64,000 bases of DNA from positions 62,001-126,000 of the forward strand of contig WIUZ02000028.1 of assembly GCA_015956445.1 (NCBI GenBank), in the 5' to 3' direction. A program made the position numbers and the translations under genes. Below the pieces are notes generated by a model. It was not told the origin of the DNA, did no database searches, and saw only the letters and a program-made list of their open reading frames with translations. The stretch is from Thelephora terrestris (taxonomy: Eukaryota > Basidiomycota > Agaricomycetes > Thelephorales > Thelephoraceae). Of the stretch, positions 1 through 12,286 are shown piece by piece (position 1 is the first letter of the stretch; each line of letters starts with the position of its first letter).

Positions 1-683
1 GGGTAAAGCTTGATGTTCCCAGCATGCGAGCCGCACCCCCACTATATGCGCCGGGTTTTGTGCGCAAGAGTTCCTGCTTAGACGGCAAAAAAAAACCGCG
101 CCCTCCGCACAGGCCCTGAACTGGGACGTTTGAAGCACGATGGCGTGTAGTCATGACACCAGGAAATTTACAAACACGGTTTCCATCACTTTCTGGAGCA
201 CGATTAAACATACAGCAAAACTGCATATTTACGCGCAGATGAGTGCAGTTTTTGACCCGTATATATCCGTTCACCATATGGGAAGCATCGCGTATTATTT
301 TGAGGCCGTGAGTGGGTATAATACTAGACTCTTACTAAACACCGCCCGAACAAAGCCCCAGGTCAAGGAGGGTCAAAAAACACCACAAGGATTACAATCA
401 AATCAGAGCCGCGGTAACATTATGCAGATTTCCAAGAGAGCCTGTATAGAATACAGCACGTGGAGTGGAGACCGAAGCTATTCATTGAGAAACCCGCTTG
501 GGAAAACCTTCGGCTTGCATGATCAAGATTCTTGATGGCGTCATTCGATTCGATGACTGGCTTCCCTTCACTCTCCGAGACTCTGCGTCAGGCTTATACA
601 ATCCACAAGTATAAATACCATGCCCCCTTCTTTTCATCCTGGCGTCCAGCAGAGCACTCTCTGTCTCCCTCTGTCTCCGAAAG
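1..683 (+). promoter_or_regulatory. Upstream region and TATA promoter of the gamma-glutamyltranspeptidase gene
   Basis: No convincing gene is seen in the first 600 bases; the open frames there lack coding character. A TATA box (TATAAATA) lies at about 610-617, some 67 bases before the ATG at 684, and the stretch between is pyrimidine-rich (CCCTCTGTCTCC type), as is common before fungal starts. An A-run lies at about 88-95. I see nothing else I can name. Confidence 0.55.
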
Positions 684-3176
684 ATGAGGGTCGGCACGTT
701 GGTCTGGTCGCTCGTCGCGTTGCTTGCTCCGACTTTTCACGTTGCTGAGGCTTACCCAACGTCGGGTAGCCCGCAGTACAACTCGCTGGGTAGACACGGA
801 GGAATCGCCACTGAGGTGAGAGCATATAGTCACCGGTCGGAACGGTGGGTTTCAATGACTTGTGCCGATACTAGGTCGCGGAATGCTCAGAGATCGGAGT
901 CGAGCTGCTCACCCAAGGTGGAAGTGCGGTAGATGCTGTGAGTTTATCAGTTCTCGTACTTTCAGCATGTGATGGCTAGAATGCGGCACCCTCATCCATC
1001 ACAGATCATTGCCGGGTCTTTGTGTGTCGGTGTCATCGCGGCCTACCACTCAGGTATCGGTGGAGGCGGATTCGGATTGTGAGCGCAACAAAAATGCGTC
1101 GATTTCATCAACTTCGCTTACATCGACCTCAGAGTACGTTCCGTCGGAGGAGACGGAAAGGTTTCTTACGACATGGTACTTCCATTGACCTGCTTCTTTC
1201 GTGAGACCATTGCTGAGAATCACCGAGGTCGACTTCCGTGAAACCGCTCCCGGAGCGAGCAACCTGTGGATGTACGTCAACTCCACGGATCCAACCGCTT
1301 CTACGATTGGCGGACTCGGTTCGTTCACTCCCAGCCCTACATTCACTTTGTTGAACCGAGTTGACTTATGGTGCAGCCGTCGGCGTTCCTGGAGAGCTGC
1401 GCGGGTGGGAGCTCCTGCATCAAAAATACGGAAAGCTCCCTTGGCCGAAACTTTTTGAAGGGGCGATAAAGTTGGCCCGGTGCGGGTTCACGGTTAATCA
1501 AGATCTCGCGGCCGCGCTGAACAACGGTGGGGGACGCTGGCTCCTTACAGCTTTGCTGCAATCAAACGGTGTTTGACCTGCCGCCCTGCAGACACTTACC
1601 CGTTCTTAACGACCGATCCCCTCTGGGCGGAAGTGTATGCCCCGAACGGAATCCTCCTTCAGCAAGGAGACACGGCTTACCGAAAGAGATACGCAAATAC
1701 CCTCGAAATGTTGGTCTCGAACGGTTTCTCTTCCACCTCTTGTCCTCAATTATTCCGTTTATAGTATTGCCCAACAAGGTGCCGACGCGTTCTATACCGG
1801 GTCCATCGCAGAGAACATCGTTTCAAGTAAGTCTCTTGTCGGTCCTCCACGTCTTGTGTACACTATACCGAAGGGCGGCTTTCCCCCAGCGGCCAGCTCG
1901 AACGGTGGTATCATAACTTTAGACGACCTCGAAAACTACTCAGCTCTCACCCGGACACCAGTCAACATCACCTACCGCGGCAACCGCATCTTCTCCACCG
2001 TCGCTCCTTCATCTGGCGCTGTCGTGCTTTCAGCTCTCAAAGTCTTTGAAGCGTGGCCAGCAACGGCCAAGGTCGACGATCCCGCCTACGATATCGTCGC
2101 TCATAGGTTGATCGAAGCCACGAGATTTGGATATGGGCAGAGGACGTGGTACGGAGACCCTGCGTATACCGCCAACGTTTCCTCACTCGAACGGTAAAGT
2201 GACAGGCTTTAATTCTTGGCGACCGTGCTGATACGTGTCGATTTAGCGAATTCCTTGGGGCCCCCGAGGTAGAGAAGGTCCGGACATTGATCAACGACAG
2301 CACAACTTACCCCGCCCCTTACGTACGTTGCTCTCTTTCCAGCGTTTCCGTGCTCTGGGGGCTGAATCTCACACAGTACAATCCGTCTAATTATATCGTC
2401 TTGGACGATCATGGCACCTCCCATTTGGCAGCTGCCGATCAGTGGGGTACCGTCGTCTCGCTCACTACGAGTAAGTCGTTCTCCGGCCGTCCTCAGTTTA
2501 CGCCAACGGTCGGTCACCGCATGCAGCTATAAACCTCTACTGGGGCTCGAACCTCATGACTCCCGACGGCATCATCCTGAACGACGAAATGGACGACTTC
2601 TCCAGTTGAGCATCCTCAACCCCCTCTCTCTTCACTTTTCTCACTCCAGCAACCGCTTTTCGCAGGCCCCGGGCTAACGAACGCTTTCGGTTTCGCTCCC
2701 TCCCCTGCTAACTTCATTTACCCCGGGAAACGCCCGCAATCCTCGATCGCCTCCTCGATCGCCGAAGACCTCGAGACCGGAGAGTTCAAAATCGCGACCG
2801 GCGCCGCCGGTGGATCGAGGATCATCACCGCCACCTTGCAGAACTTACACTACACGCTCGACCAAGGGTTGACTCCGAACGCTTCCGTTCACACGTCGAG
2901 GTGGCACGATCAGCTGACGAACGTCACGTATTTCGAGTTGCCGGCCCCTGCGGATGGTCTACCTGGGTTCGACAACGGGACCGTGAGCTTCTTGGCGAGT
3001 CTGAATTGTGCGTTCAGCAAAGTTGTTTTTTCTTCTGCAGCTTGACGCTTTGTACAGATAATGTCACCTACGAAGGCATCACTGGGAGCACTTCTCACAT
3101 CGTTGGAAAGATCAATGGGACGTTCCACGCTTTCAGCGACCCACGAAAGCCCGCAGGTCGCGGGTACGCCTATTAG
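684..3176 (+). CDS. Gamma-glutamyltranspeptidase (secreted, multi-exon)
   Basis: GGT cleaves the gamma-glutamyl bond of glutathione and related compounds and transfers or hydrolyses the glutamyl group. It is made as a precursor that cuts itself at a catalytic threonine. The first ~23 residues form a signal peptide (MRVGTLVWSLVALLAPTF), so the enzyme is secreted or surface-bound. Conserved GGT motifs appear in order: GGSAVDA, HSGIGGGGF, VDFRETAP, GVPGELRGWELLHQKYGK, the nucleophile region HGTSHLAAADQWG with the threonine after HG, then NLYWGSNLM and ILNDEMDDFS. The gene has about ten introns of 45-70 bases. Exon 1 is 684-816, exon 2 is 875-937, exon 3 is 1005-1078, and the last exon ends in RGYAY at a TAG (3174-3176). 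Boundaries between 1133 and 1376 are uncertain. It looks intact and has the family length (about 600 residues). It faces the membrane-protein gene tail to tail across ~120 bases. Confidence 0.9.
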
Positions 3177-3294
3177 ATGGCTCTCTTTCTTGTTCAATCC
3201 AGTCGTCATAACGGCAGGCAATGATCAACATCGAATTATCGTGATACAATCTCATAAGCTCCCCGGTGCATATAAAGGATATATGAGTGTGGTC

Positions 3295-4336
3295 TCATGC
3301 AAAGGTGGGCCTCATAACTAGAGCAGAAGTGACGAGACAGACCAGCGTGATCCCCGATGCGAAAGTGCTAACTGCGACACCCATCTGATTCCAAGCGTAA
3401 CAAAGAATCCCCATGATCTCCAAAGTGAACCCCGCAGCGGTAAACATCATGCAAAGCTGGTTGCACCTTTCGAGGAGTCGAACGGGAGGTAACGACGAGT
3501 TGAAGCGACAGTAGTGAATTATGCGCGTGTCGTGTTTCGTCACGGAACGTTCGCGCACATGGCGTTGGTGCCCGTTGGGGGTGTCGTGGATCGATTCCGT
3601 GCGTTCGAAGTCGGCCTCGTTGAAGTCCAGTTTGAGCTCGAGTTTGGCTTCGCGGAGGGTGTGGCTAATTAGGAAGAAGGCCGCGAGGAACGAGACGATT
3701 GCTGGTTGATGGCGGGGTTAGTTGGTTTTGGAGGATCGTGAGGGATGTGGCAGTGGTGAGTTGGGTATATATGTACCTGCGAAGGAGTGAATGACCAATG
3801 CGCCCGTGAGACCTGCGTTTGCGGCATCCCCGAGTGCTGAAGGGTGTCCGGTGCTACTCGCCGTCGCGCTCAGTAGCTGAGCCTCCGTAGCCACGAAGAA
3901 CGTCGTCTGAAAAGCACGCGCAGGCCAATTCAGCTCCGCAGCGGAGGGGGGAAGATCGAACGGGTGAAAAACCCACAATCAAGCTTATCGCCGACAACCT
4001 ATCCTTCCACGACTGGATCAGGTTTTCCCTCGCTTGGTGCCGCGCCTCCTCATCGAAATGGTCCTGGTCGTCCTGGGTCCCTTAAACGCAGAAGAGGGGG
4101 AGTACGTTAGCATTGGGTTAGAACAGGGGAACCCGTTTGTGGTCTTACACGGACCTACATTGGCTCGAGGGTCGGAGGTGGTATGAGGCTTGAGAGAGGT
4201 GTACGGCGGCTTCTGGGACTTTTCCTTCGGGCGGGATGTCCGCGAGAGGGTCGACGCTAGCGGGGCCCCATCGTGTTGGATTTCTAATTCCCCGGAAGCC
4301 TCTTAGGACTACAAAGCCATCATCAGTGTCCGTCAC
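3295..4336 (-). CDS. Small multi-span membrane protein, function unknown
   Basis: Four exons on the minus strand, roughly 4336-4157, 4083-3985, 3919-3780 and 3709-3295. The start at 4336 gives an N-terminal cytoplasmic-looking stretch (MTDTDDGFVVLRGFRG) with a proline-rich tail. The second exon is charged (ENLIQSWKDRL). Hydrophobic stretches follow: the segment before TTFFVATEAQ, NAGLTGALVIHSFAG continuing into IVSFLAAFFLISH, LCMMFTAAGFTLEIMGILC, and VSTFASGITLVCLVTSALV at the C-terminus. A charged loop (REAKLELKLDFNEADFERTE) lies between the second and third spans. This is the layout of a four-span fungal membrane protein, but I do not recognise the family. Introns begin GTAGGT, GTTTTT and GTACAT. 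Codon use matches the neighbouring GGT gene, so this is probably a host gene rather than transposon cargo. Confidence 0.7.
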
Positions 4337-4510
4337 CGCAGTGAGACAGGGGGGACTCGCGATGGCTCACAGGTTAGCATGGACCGGAAGGTTAGGTGGA
4401 AGCGAAAGGTTTGTGAATAGTCATCGCACGCGTGCGGATCAATGGGAAAGGGCTCTTCTGTGGGCGTTTTTCGAAACCGGGTTGCGCGGGACGCTGAGAT
4501 GACCACTTAA
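4337..4510. other. Intergenic spacer with no supported gene
   Basis: This holds the likely promoter of the minus-strand membrane-protein gene. I see no clear TATA box. It ends in CTTAA directly before the CACAGTGGGC terminus at 4511, so TAA may be one copy of a 3-bp target duplication whose partner is not in view. Confidence 0.4.
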
Positions 4511-5114
4511 CACAGTGGGCATTGGGGTCCAATCCTGGCCGGAATATACCAGGAATATGTCTGGATTAGGTTAAATAATCCCACGCCAACCCGGCTGGGA
4601 AAATCGCCGGATTATGTACCGTAAAATATTGAATTTTCCAGAGATTTTCTGAGGATTATCCTACCCCGGATAAATGTGGAATATCTGCCATAATACGCAA
4701 AGTAATATGTCTCATATATATTCCGTGATTTTTTTGATATCCCCACACATTTTCCAACTGGGGTTACAACGTGAATATAGTACGGAAAAGTAAGTTTATT
4801 CATGGTCGGAAAAACCAAAATAATCGGCCGACTTTACAGATTAGAATATCCCTCGGCATATCTGCTGGATTACTTGTACTAAAGCAAATGTATTCTATGC
4901 CAAAATACGAGGCCAATTACCTTCTATTTTCCAGAGTATTTTCAGGGGATATTCCGATAGGGGAAATGGGTGGAATACCGTTCACTTTCCCACCCGTTTT
5001 GTCTCGGGGTTATCCGAGATAATCCAGCCTGGATTATCTTGGGATTATCCCAGATTTTCCGTATCATTTTCGTATCATTTTCCGAAAGATAATCCGCATC
5101 GGAATATGGGTTGA
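4511..5114. repeat. CACTA left subterminal region, GGATTATCC motif cluster
   Basis: AT-rich and gene-free. The motif GGATTATC or its complement GATAATCC recurs many times (for example around 4578, 4610, 4655, 5009, 5027 and 5088), in both orientations. Element Q has the same flavour of motif just inside the same terminus (ATCCGGATTATCC). In CACTA elements such subterminal repeats bind the element's own regulatory protein. That role is inferred here. Confidence 0.55.
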
Positions 5115-5441
5115 TGTTGAACCGGAGGTCTGTGCCCGGTAACGGGTCAACCGGCTCCACCGCTACGTGCGAGAGCCGATGCCGGAGAGCGCTGAATAAG
5201 CGACCCGAAGGGACGGTGTCACATCAGTGACCCGGTCGATCGGTATGACGCGCGTGTGCCTTAAGCCACCGCACGGACCATGCATCAGTCACGCTGCACA
5301 GTTGTGACGTCAATAGAGTAGATAGATCAATCAATCGCTTCTCTCTCTCTCTCCCCCACTAGCAACTATAAGTCCCCCCCTTCAGGTAAGACTTAGAGTA
5401 CGCCATGTAGTAGTATAGTATTATACTCTACCTGCTCAACA
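5115..5441 (+). mobile_element. Solo LTR (327 bp), LTR-retrotransposon remnant S1
   Basis: The element starts TGTTGAACC and ends GCTCAACA. It is flanked by identical 5-bp duplications GTTGA (5110-5114 and 5442-5446). A TATA-like CTATAAG lies near 5366 and TC-rich tracts precede it, as in an LTR promoter. No internal coding part is present, so this is a solo LTR left by recombination. A second copy lies inverted at 37419-39048. The perfect duplication suggests a fairly young insertion. It sits inside the subterminal region of the CACTA element. Confidence 0.9.
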
Positions 5442-5849
5442 GTTGATTGACGTCGATAGACCGAGGTCAATGGACGTCGGTCCGTTGAAGTCCATCCACG
5501 TCGGTTGACGGGCGTCAATGGATATCAACGTACCTCCAGTCGATTGACGTCTACGTCAATTGAATCGAGGTTGACGACGTCGTGACGTCGATTTCTGTCA
5601 AAGTCAATGAGGGGGAGAATTAAGCGGTGACAAGGAGGGTAGAATTAAGTGGTGACAAGAAGGGTAAAATGAAGTGGTGATGTGCGTGGAGTACCGACGT
5701 CAAGTGTCATAATCGACACGTTTAGAGAACCTCGATGAAAACGGAATACAAATTAAGTAGGGTAGGCAACGATAGACGACATGGTAGTACAAAATTAGCG
5801 GAACATGAACCCGTTTAGCCCAGGGTTTTGCAAAATGATCCTAGTCGTC
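5442..5849. repeat. TGACGTC-rich subterminal repeats of the CACTA element
   Basis: From 5442 to about 5600 the sequence is a dense run of short motifs built on TTGACGTC, GTCAATGG and CGTCGG in both orientations. After it come three near-repeats of GGGTAGAATTAAGTGGTGACAA type (about 5610-5680). TGACGTC is also a CRE/bZIP-type core. The more likely role is transposase-binding repeats downstream of the element's second gene. No gene is seen up to 5849. Confidence 0.5.
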
Positions 5850-7629
5850 GGCGGTCAGCACCACGTCTCCAAGAAGGGCGCACAAAAACTTACTCTTGTA
5901 TTACCGGGTGGTGGATCAGAGGATGCTCGACAGGATCAATTTCGAGCGAGTTGTATGCGGGTTTCATGTGTGTCTGCAGATTGGTCAACCATTCCGCATC
6001 GTAAAAGTTGACTGGAAGGCCTGGCATGGCCACTCCTCCCGTCGACTGTTCTCCACCAGAGAGCCAAAGGTATCTTTGAGACCCCTTGGATGTGGTGACG
6101 TTCTTGTATTGCGCCGTGACACGATCAATTCCGTGAAGGAATGGTCCGAGTTCTGCAGCTCTCCAGTACTTCTTCTTGATACGGTAAATCTTTACCCCGT
6201 GCTCCGTGCTCGATTCGTCTGAAGACATGCCCGCAGCGCCGAGGTGGTCAATCACCCAGGAGTGTTCGCGCAGCTCTGGGATCTGGCCCACTGTCTTCCT
6301 GCGATCCTCAAGGAGCTGTATGCCGTCAGATTCGGTGTGCGTCAAACGGAACAGAGGATGAAATGATGCTTACAGACACTTTCCTTGCATTTTTTCGATT
6401 CTTTTTCTTGGCTACATCTTTCGCGTTCGGGTTGCCCTTCGCGACCTCCTGAGCCCTATACCTCCGAATTAAGGTGTCAATGTGAACCTTGAAATGGGCC
6501 TCCGCTTTGTTGGCCGCGTGATGAGTGTACTTAACGCAAAAACTGGCAACGAACACCTTCGTGGCTGCCTTGTTCCATGGGTGAGCAGGCGTTCCGTCTA
6601 GATAAAGCTTGAAACTGTCGGCCGTGCAAGGGAATTGATGGCATAGCGGGTCATCAGTAGTCCTTATCATAATTGTGTACCTCGTAAAATTGTAATACTT
6701 TAACTCGTAGCGATTACAATGCTCAATGGCATTGCAATGCTGCCTGTGGCAGTTGCAATACCAGCTGCTTGGTACTCCTGATTAGGCAGGAGCCGACAAT
6801 GTGGTAGCACCGAGTGACTGGGTGTGCTTATATAAGTGAGTCATGTGATTTTTCCAAAAAAGGAAATTTTGATGGCTTATATAAGCAGGTCAGGTGACTG
6901 AAAAAGTGGGAGTTGCCGATGTAAGCAGATCATGTGACTGACCAAAAAAGGAAATTTTTGATGGCTTACATAAGCGACTTGAAAATGATTTTGGCATTGA
7001 ATTTCCCAAAAAAGAAATTTTGATGGCTGACATAAGCAGGTCATGTGACTGAAAAAAGTGGGTGTTGCTTATGTAATCAGGTCATGTGACCGTCCAAAAA
7101 GGAAAGTTTTGATGGCTTACATAAGCGTCTCAAAATTGCTTTTGGAGGGGTCTTTCCTAAAAAGGAAAATCCTTTTTAGGAAATATTTGATGGATTACCA
7201 GAAAAGGATATTTTGATGGCTTACATAAGCAGCTCAAAAATGCTTTTCACAAAAATTACCGAAAAAGGAAATTATATGCCAGAAAAATCGGAAAAATGCC
7301 AGAAAATTTTTAAAAAATACCGAAAAAATTCCCACAGGTCTAAAAAGTGCCCAAAATGGTAAATTACTCCCAGAAATATCCAGAAAATTGTTTTTCTGGC
7401 TGGAAAAATCATGAAAAATTCCAGAATATAGATAAATATTTTATAAAAATTATTTCAATTTTTTTGGTCCATTGAATAGCCCATAATTGCAATATTAATA
7501 TATTTTTTGCCCAAAAAATTCATAAAAATCCCAAAAAAATAAATCAAAATAGGAAAATACAAATATATCCATAATATTCATTATATCATGAAGTACAGAC
7601 CAGTTTGTGGTCATAAACTAGCCCTAAAC

Positions 7630-7926
7630 CTAGTCCTGGACCTAACCTAACCTAACCTAGCCTAACTCTAACCCTAACCTAGACCTAAACCTACACCTAA
7701 CCTAACCCTAACCTAACCTAACCTAACCTAACCCAACCTAACCTAACCTAACCTAAACCTAACCTAAACCTAACCTAACCTAACCTAACCCCAAACCTAA
7801 CCTGCCCTATACCCAGCCTGCCCTAAACCTAACCTAGCACCAAACCTAAACCTAAACCTAAACCTAAGCCTAAACCTAAACCTACACCTAAACCTAACCT
7901 GCCCTAAACCTAGTTCAGCCTTGTCT

Positions 7927-7957
<31 letters not shown>

Positions 7958-7965
7958 TCTTATCC
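7630..7965. repeat. Telomere-like CCTAAC tract plus TTATC microsatellite in F1 left arm
   Basis: Reiterated CCTAAC, CCTAAAC and CCCTAA units run for about 290 bases, then TTATC repeats eight or so times. The complementary tract is in the right arm at about 12265-12600. Units vary, unlike a true telomere, and both sides continue into element sequence, so this is interstitial. Confidence 0.85.
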
Positions 7966-8485
7966 TGTCTTACCTACCCTAGACCCAACCTAACCTGACA
8001 TAGTCAACTTAGCCTGGTCCACCACAGATCACCCAACCTAACCTAAAGTGGTTCACCTGACCTAGACTGATGCAACTTGAGTTTATCTCTTCTAATCAGC
8101 TGTAATCTTATCTGGCCTTAATCCAAATACCGTAGCTAACCAACATCTAACCCAACTTCACCTGGCTCACCAGCAAGTAACTGGGCTACAGGAACACACT
8201 GTGAGCTGCACTATCCCATATCCTGTATCCAACTGTCACTCAAACACAAGAACTGTGGTGGACCTACAAGTTAGTGGACCCATAAGCCCACAGACCCACA
8301 AGTATAGGCTGCTCACTCAGTGGAGACATCTGTTATCCAACCTCACCCACGTACCACCCTCACCCTGTGTTCTGTGCCAGACTGCAACTTCACCACAGCT
8401 CAAGTTCAACCACCTGGCTAAACCCATGTACAATCAGGTCTACAAATCCATGGATCCATAACCAACAGTCTATCAACCTGACTTG

Positions 8486-11400
8486 TGTCAGGGCCACTCT
8501 ACCCCAACAACTACCAGTGCACTGAGCCGACTCCGCAGAGTACTCACTAGTCCAACTAGCTTGTGAGAGAACGATCACATCTCTATTCTTCCGGTAGGTT
8601 GTCCGAGGTCACTACAAGTCAGGTCGAAATCCTAAAGAGAAACCCAACCTAAACCGTACTTCATTCGGTTTAACAAGCAAGGGTTTATCCCTACAACAGG
8701 ATTGATGACTCCACCAGGTGATCGACTGGACGCTCGAGGTGTTCTAATGTGACTGCTGGGAGTCTATAGTTACGAGGCGCAGTTGACGCGCAGAGTGGGA
8801 GGGAGAGCAGATGGGGGATGTCTTGGATCAAACAAGAAACTCTGACTTGTCCTTAACTGCAACTGGGCTGAGAAGGGCAGAGGATTTCCTGAGGTAACAA
8901 AACTAAGGTACTACGATACAGCCACAGTTGCTACTTATACTAAAGGAGTGGCCATGACGTCAATACCCTAATATACCCTTATCAAGTCCGAACAAAGGGA
9001 GATAAGGAGTGTGTGAACGCTAAGTAAGGGAAGCGAACAAATATGACACGTGGGAGAATAAAGGACAAAGGGCCTTACTAGCATGTGAAGGATTGCATAA
9101 AAGATAACGAATGTCCGCATGAAACATAGGGGTAAAGATAACACTAGTCCTAAAAGAAAGAGGGGCATGGGGTCATGAAAGTTCGTACCTGGGGATCACA
9201 CCCAAGGGCTAGGTGAGAATCTTCTTGGATGCTTCCTTTGGAGAGGCCAAAGATAGAGACCATACAGCATCCCTTGTTGTCTGTAGGCGGTAACAGCATC
9301 ACAGACTAGTGGCAACCTCAACGTACGTCCGAACATGAGGAGGTCAGGCCTAGACTCATGGGACATGAGGGATTACAGATTCGCCGGCGTTTCACGCTAA
9401 TGGCTACTCCACATTCGCTGCGCTAAACAAAAGGAGTCTAAAGCACTCCTTCCGAATAACGGCGATTCCTTCCTCCGGTTAGGAGACTGTGATGTGACTG
9501 TCCACGTGTGTGATCAGGGTCCAGGGTTGATTGTAATCGTAAAGTCATGAGGGGTCGTAAAAAGGGGTTCGTGATGTCATAAAGGGGTCATCAGGGTCTT
9601 GAGACCTATTTTTAGTGCACGTGTGTTCTAGGCGTTCCGGAACGAAGTTCTTCCAAGGCCGTCCCGCGGGCCGAGGTGTCAGCTTGATGTAGTAAGCCAA
9701 CAATGATGGTACAGTGGCGGAAGTTGATGTGACCCGGACCAATGAGGTTCGTCGAGGTAGGTCACGTGAAGGATCACCGATCTAGGCTATAAGAAGGACG
9801 TCTTCTTGGAGCCATCCTTGATCAGCAACACCAGCAACTTCCCCATCATCTTACCAAAACATGTCCTTCCCCAACAACTATACCTACAAAGTCGCCAACG
9901 GCATCTCCACCATCTCTCGTATCGACCGCCGTGCCGCCGCCCGCAAGACCTATGCCAACGCGGCTGGAACTCCCTATACCACGGATGACCAGGTATGGGG
10001 GAGAGCTAGGGCTTCTTGTATTAGCGCTAACCCTTCCTCTAGGTACAGGTCGTATAGCATCAGCTTTAGACGTTGAGCTAACGGCTTCTAGATCTTGGAG
10101 GTCGTCAAGAAGGTGGACGCCGAACGTCTCAGGGAGACAATCCCTCATTTGATGGGGTTGACCTGGGACGATGAGCTCTGGGTCCGGTCCATGATCGCCG
10201 AGAAGGTGATCTTCCAGATGAGGGGTAGGTTCGGGGAGTTGGAGCATCCGATTAAGAAGGAGCTCTGGTACACCCTTCAGAGGGGGATCTACGATCAGGA
10301 CCTGTTGGAGCACGGGGCAACCGTTCCTCGGGCCGTTCGCCATGCCACCGCTTCCACCACACTGTTGTGGTTGCTCGTTCGGGAGGGAGAGAGCCGGGTA
10401 GGTTCTCTGTTTGAATATTCGAGTATGACTCTCGGCTAATCAAACGACCTAGGTTGAACGATTGGAGCGTGAGGTGAAGGAGGCGAAGGCAGACGTCCTT
10501 CGTCTGTCGGCGGAGGGTCTTCAGATGAAGGAGACTCTGGCCGCCTTCCAGCAGGGGACGAACGAGGCATTGGAGGCGATGGTTGCCAACCATCAAGAGT
10601 TGATCGCCGGGTTGAAGGTCAGGGACAACAACATCAAGGGGGCACTGGCCAGGAGGGATGAAAAGGTGCTTTCAGCCTTTGCAGGTTTATGCAATGACTG
10701 AGAGGTTCTTTAGACGGAACAGCTCGAGGACATGGTCGCTGTGTTGACGGCGCAGATCGCGTCCTTGCAGAATAAGACCTGCAACTGCAAGGAGGGTCCG
10801 AAGTTGGTTGGTCAGGGGACTGCCGATGTTCCGTTCGAGCTGGAGTACGCCGACGAGGTGGTACTCCCATCTCCTAACCCGTCGTCCTATGCGACACCTC
10901 CGATCGAGAACGCGGTTCCCGTTCCGACTCCGGCTCCGGCTTCTACGTTGGCCGAGTCTGACAAGGAGAACTGTCAGCGTTGCCCGTTGCAGCCGATCAG
11001 TCAGCTGGTCAAGATTGAGGATGAGGTCATGGAGGTAGACCGGGCCGAAGATGTTCCAAGGGCCATAGAGGTACGTTCGGTGACAACAGGGCAGCGTTGC
11101 AAACACTCTCGACGCCGTGTTGCTCATCGCATGGCTCCTTCTGCTAACCCATACCCACGTCCAGTTGAATTGGATGGTGACCAGTCTGGTCGAGATAGGG
11201 AACGAAAGTTCCGCTATTGGGTCAACCGTCCCTACCGACAGGTTGAGTCGGAGATCCAGCTTCGCCACCAGCTACGACTCGCAAGACAGGATCCCACCCA
11301 GGGGTCCGACGAGGGAGACGGAGGGTCGCTCGCCGACTATGTCAATAGTGCTGTCGAGCAGTCACCCGGTGATGGAGATGTGGGACCAAGTGTTCCAGAG

Positions 11401-11781
11401 TTCAGTGACATCTGGGAGGCTGATCGGTCCGCTCGAAGGCATCTCTTCCTATCGGCTTGAACTCGTCGTTCAGCTGAGTGCCGAAGATGGTGACGCCATG
11501 TTCGGGGAGGTCCTTGCGAGGCGGGGCCAGCACTACGATCTCCGCGATGGACAGTTGATGACCTTTAGGCCTGCCGTAGATAGAGTCGACTTTTGAGGAC
11601 GTTGTATAAGCATAGTATAGCCTTGTTGTTCCGTATTGCCGTGAATGTATGCGCGTGTGTGTGTTCTGAATGATTGGTGTGAAGGATAAGGAGTGTAAAG
11701 CATTCAAAGCATAAGAAGTGGTAAGAAGAGTTCGAAGAAAGAGCGTGTTATAAAAAGTTTAAAAATACCATGTTCCTGACA
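8486..11781 (+). mobile_element. Unit C: TG...CA LTR-like unit (3.3 kb) with an internal spliced gene
   Basis: It starts TGTCAGGGCCACTC and ends CTGACA, with perfect 5-bp duplications ACTTG (8481-8485 and 11782-11786). It sits at the loop of hairpin F1. No direct repeats are found at its two ends, so it behaves like a single LTR. The spliced coiled-coil gene reads on the plus strand (9861-11460). On the other strand, near 8930-8945, is a TATA-like TTTAGTATAAGTAG, about 450 bases before the terminal CTGACA of that strand. This is the placing expected of an LTR promoter. The TGTCAGGG end is shared with units A and E. It looks whole, and the perfect duplication suggests youth. Confidence 0.75.
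9861..11460 (+). CDS. Spliced coiled-coil protein gene inside unit C, function unknown
   Basis: Four predicted exons: 9861-9992, 10092-10397, 10453-10665 and 10714-11460, with introns of 48-99 bases and normal GT-AG ends. The first exon encodes a short basic N-terminus (MSFPNNYTYKVANGISTIS). The second has a helical, tryptophan-containing region (LTWDDELWVRSMIAEKV) also seen in the genes of A1 and A2. The third is a strong heptad coiled coil (LEREVKEAKADVLRLSAEG). The last is acidic and proline-rich. An alternative 3' splice near 11164 would give a different C-terminus ending at 11596, and I cannot choose between them. A TATA-like ATAAGAAGG lies near 9789. No enzyme motif is visible. Gag-like, host-derived or regulatory roles are all open. 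Confidence 0.6.
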
Positions 11782-12255
11782 ACTTGCAGGTTCAGCCAGG
11801 TGGTTGAACTTGAGCTGTGGTGAAGTTGCAGTCTGGCACAGAACACAGGGTGAGGGTGGTACGTGGGTGAGGTTGGATAACAGATGTCTCCACTGAGTGA
11901 GCAGCCTATACTTGTGGGTCTGTGGGCTTATGGGTCCACTAACTTGTAGGTCCACCACAGTTCTTGTGTTTGAGTGACAGTTGGATACAGGATATGGGAT
12001 AGTGCAGCTCACAGTGTGTTCCTGTAGCCCAGTTACTTGCTGGTGAGCCAGGTGAAGTTGGGTTAGATGTTGGTTAGCTACGGTATTTGGATTAAGGCCA
12101 GATAAGATTACAGCTGATTAGAAGAGATAAACTCAAGTTGCATCAGTCTAGGTCAGGTGAACCACTTTAGGTTAGGTTGGGTGATCTGTGGTGGACCAGG
12201 CTAAGTTGACTATGTCAGGTTAGGTTGGGTCTAGGGTAGGTAAGACAGGATAAGA

Positions 12256-12286
<31 letters not shown>

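Noticed and set aside
140-535. 131-residue ORF upstream of the GGT gene
   Set aside because: No domain, no coding texture, and it overlaps the likely promoter region.
6840-7260. CRISPR-like array from the regularly spaced GATGGCTTACATAAGC motif
   Set aside because: Spacing is irregular, spacers are similar to each other, and the setting is a fungal hairpin element.
7630-8000. A chromosome end (true telomere)
   Set aside because: The CCTAA units are irregular, occur in opposite orientation in the partner arm, and continue into element sequence on both sides.
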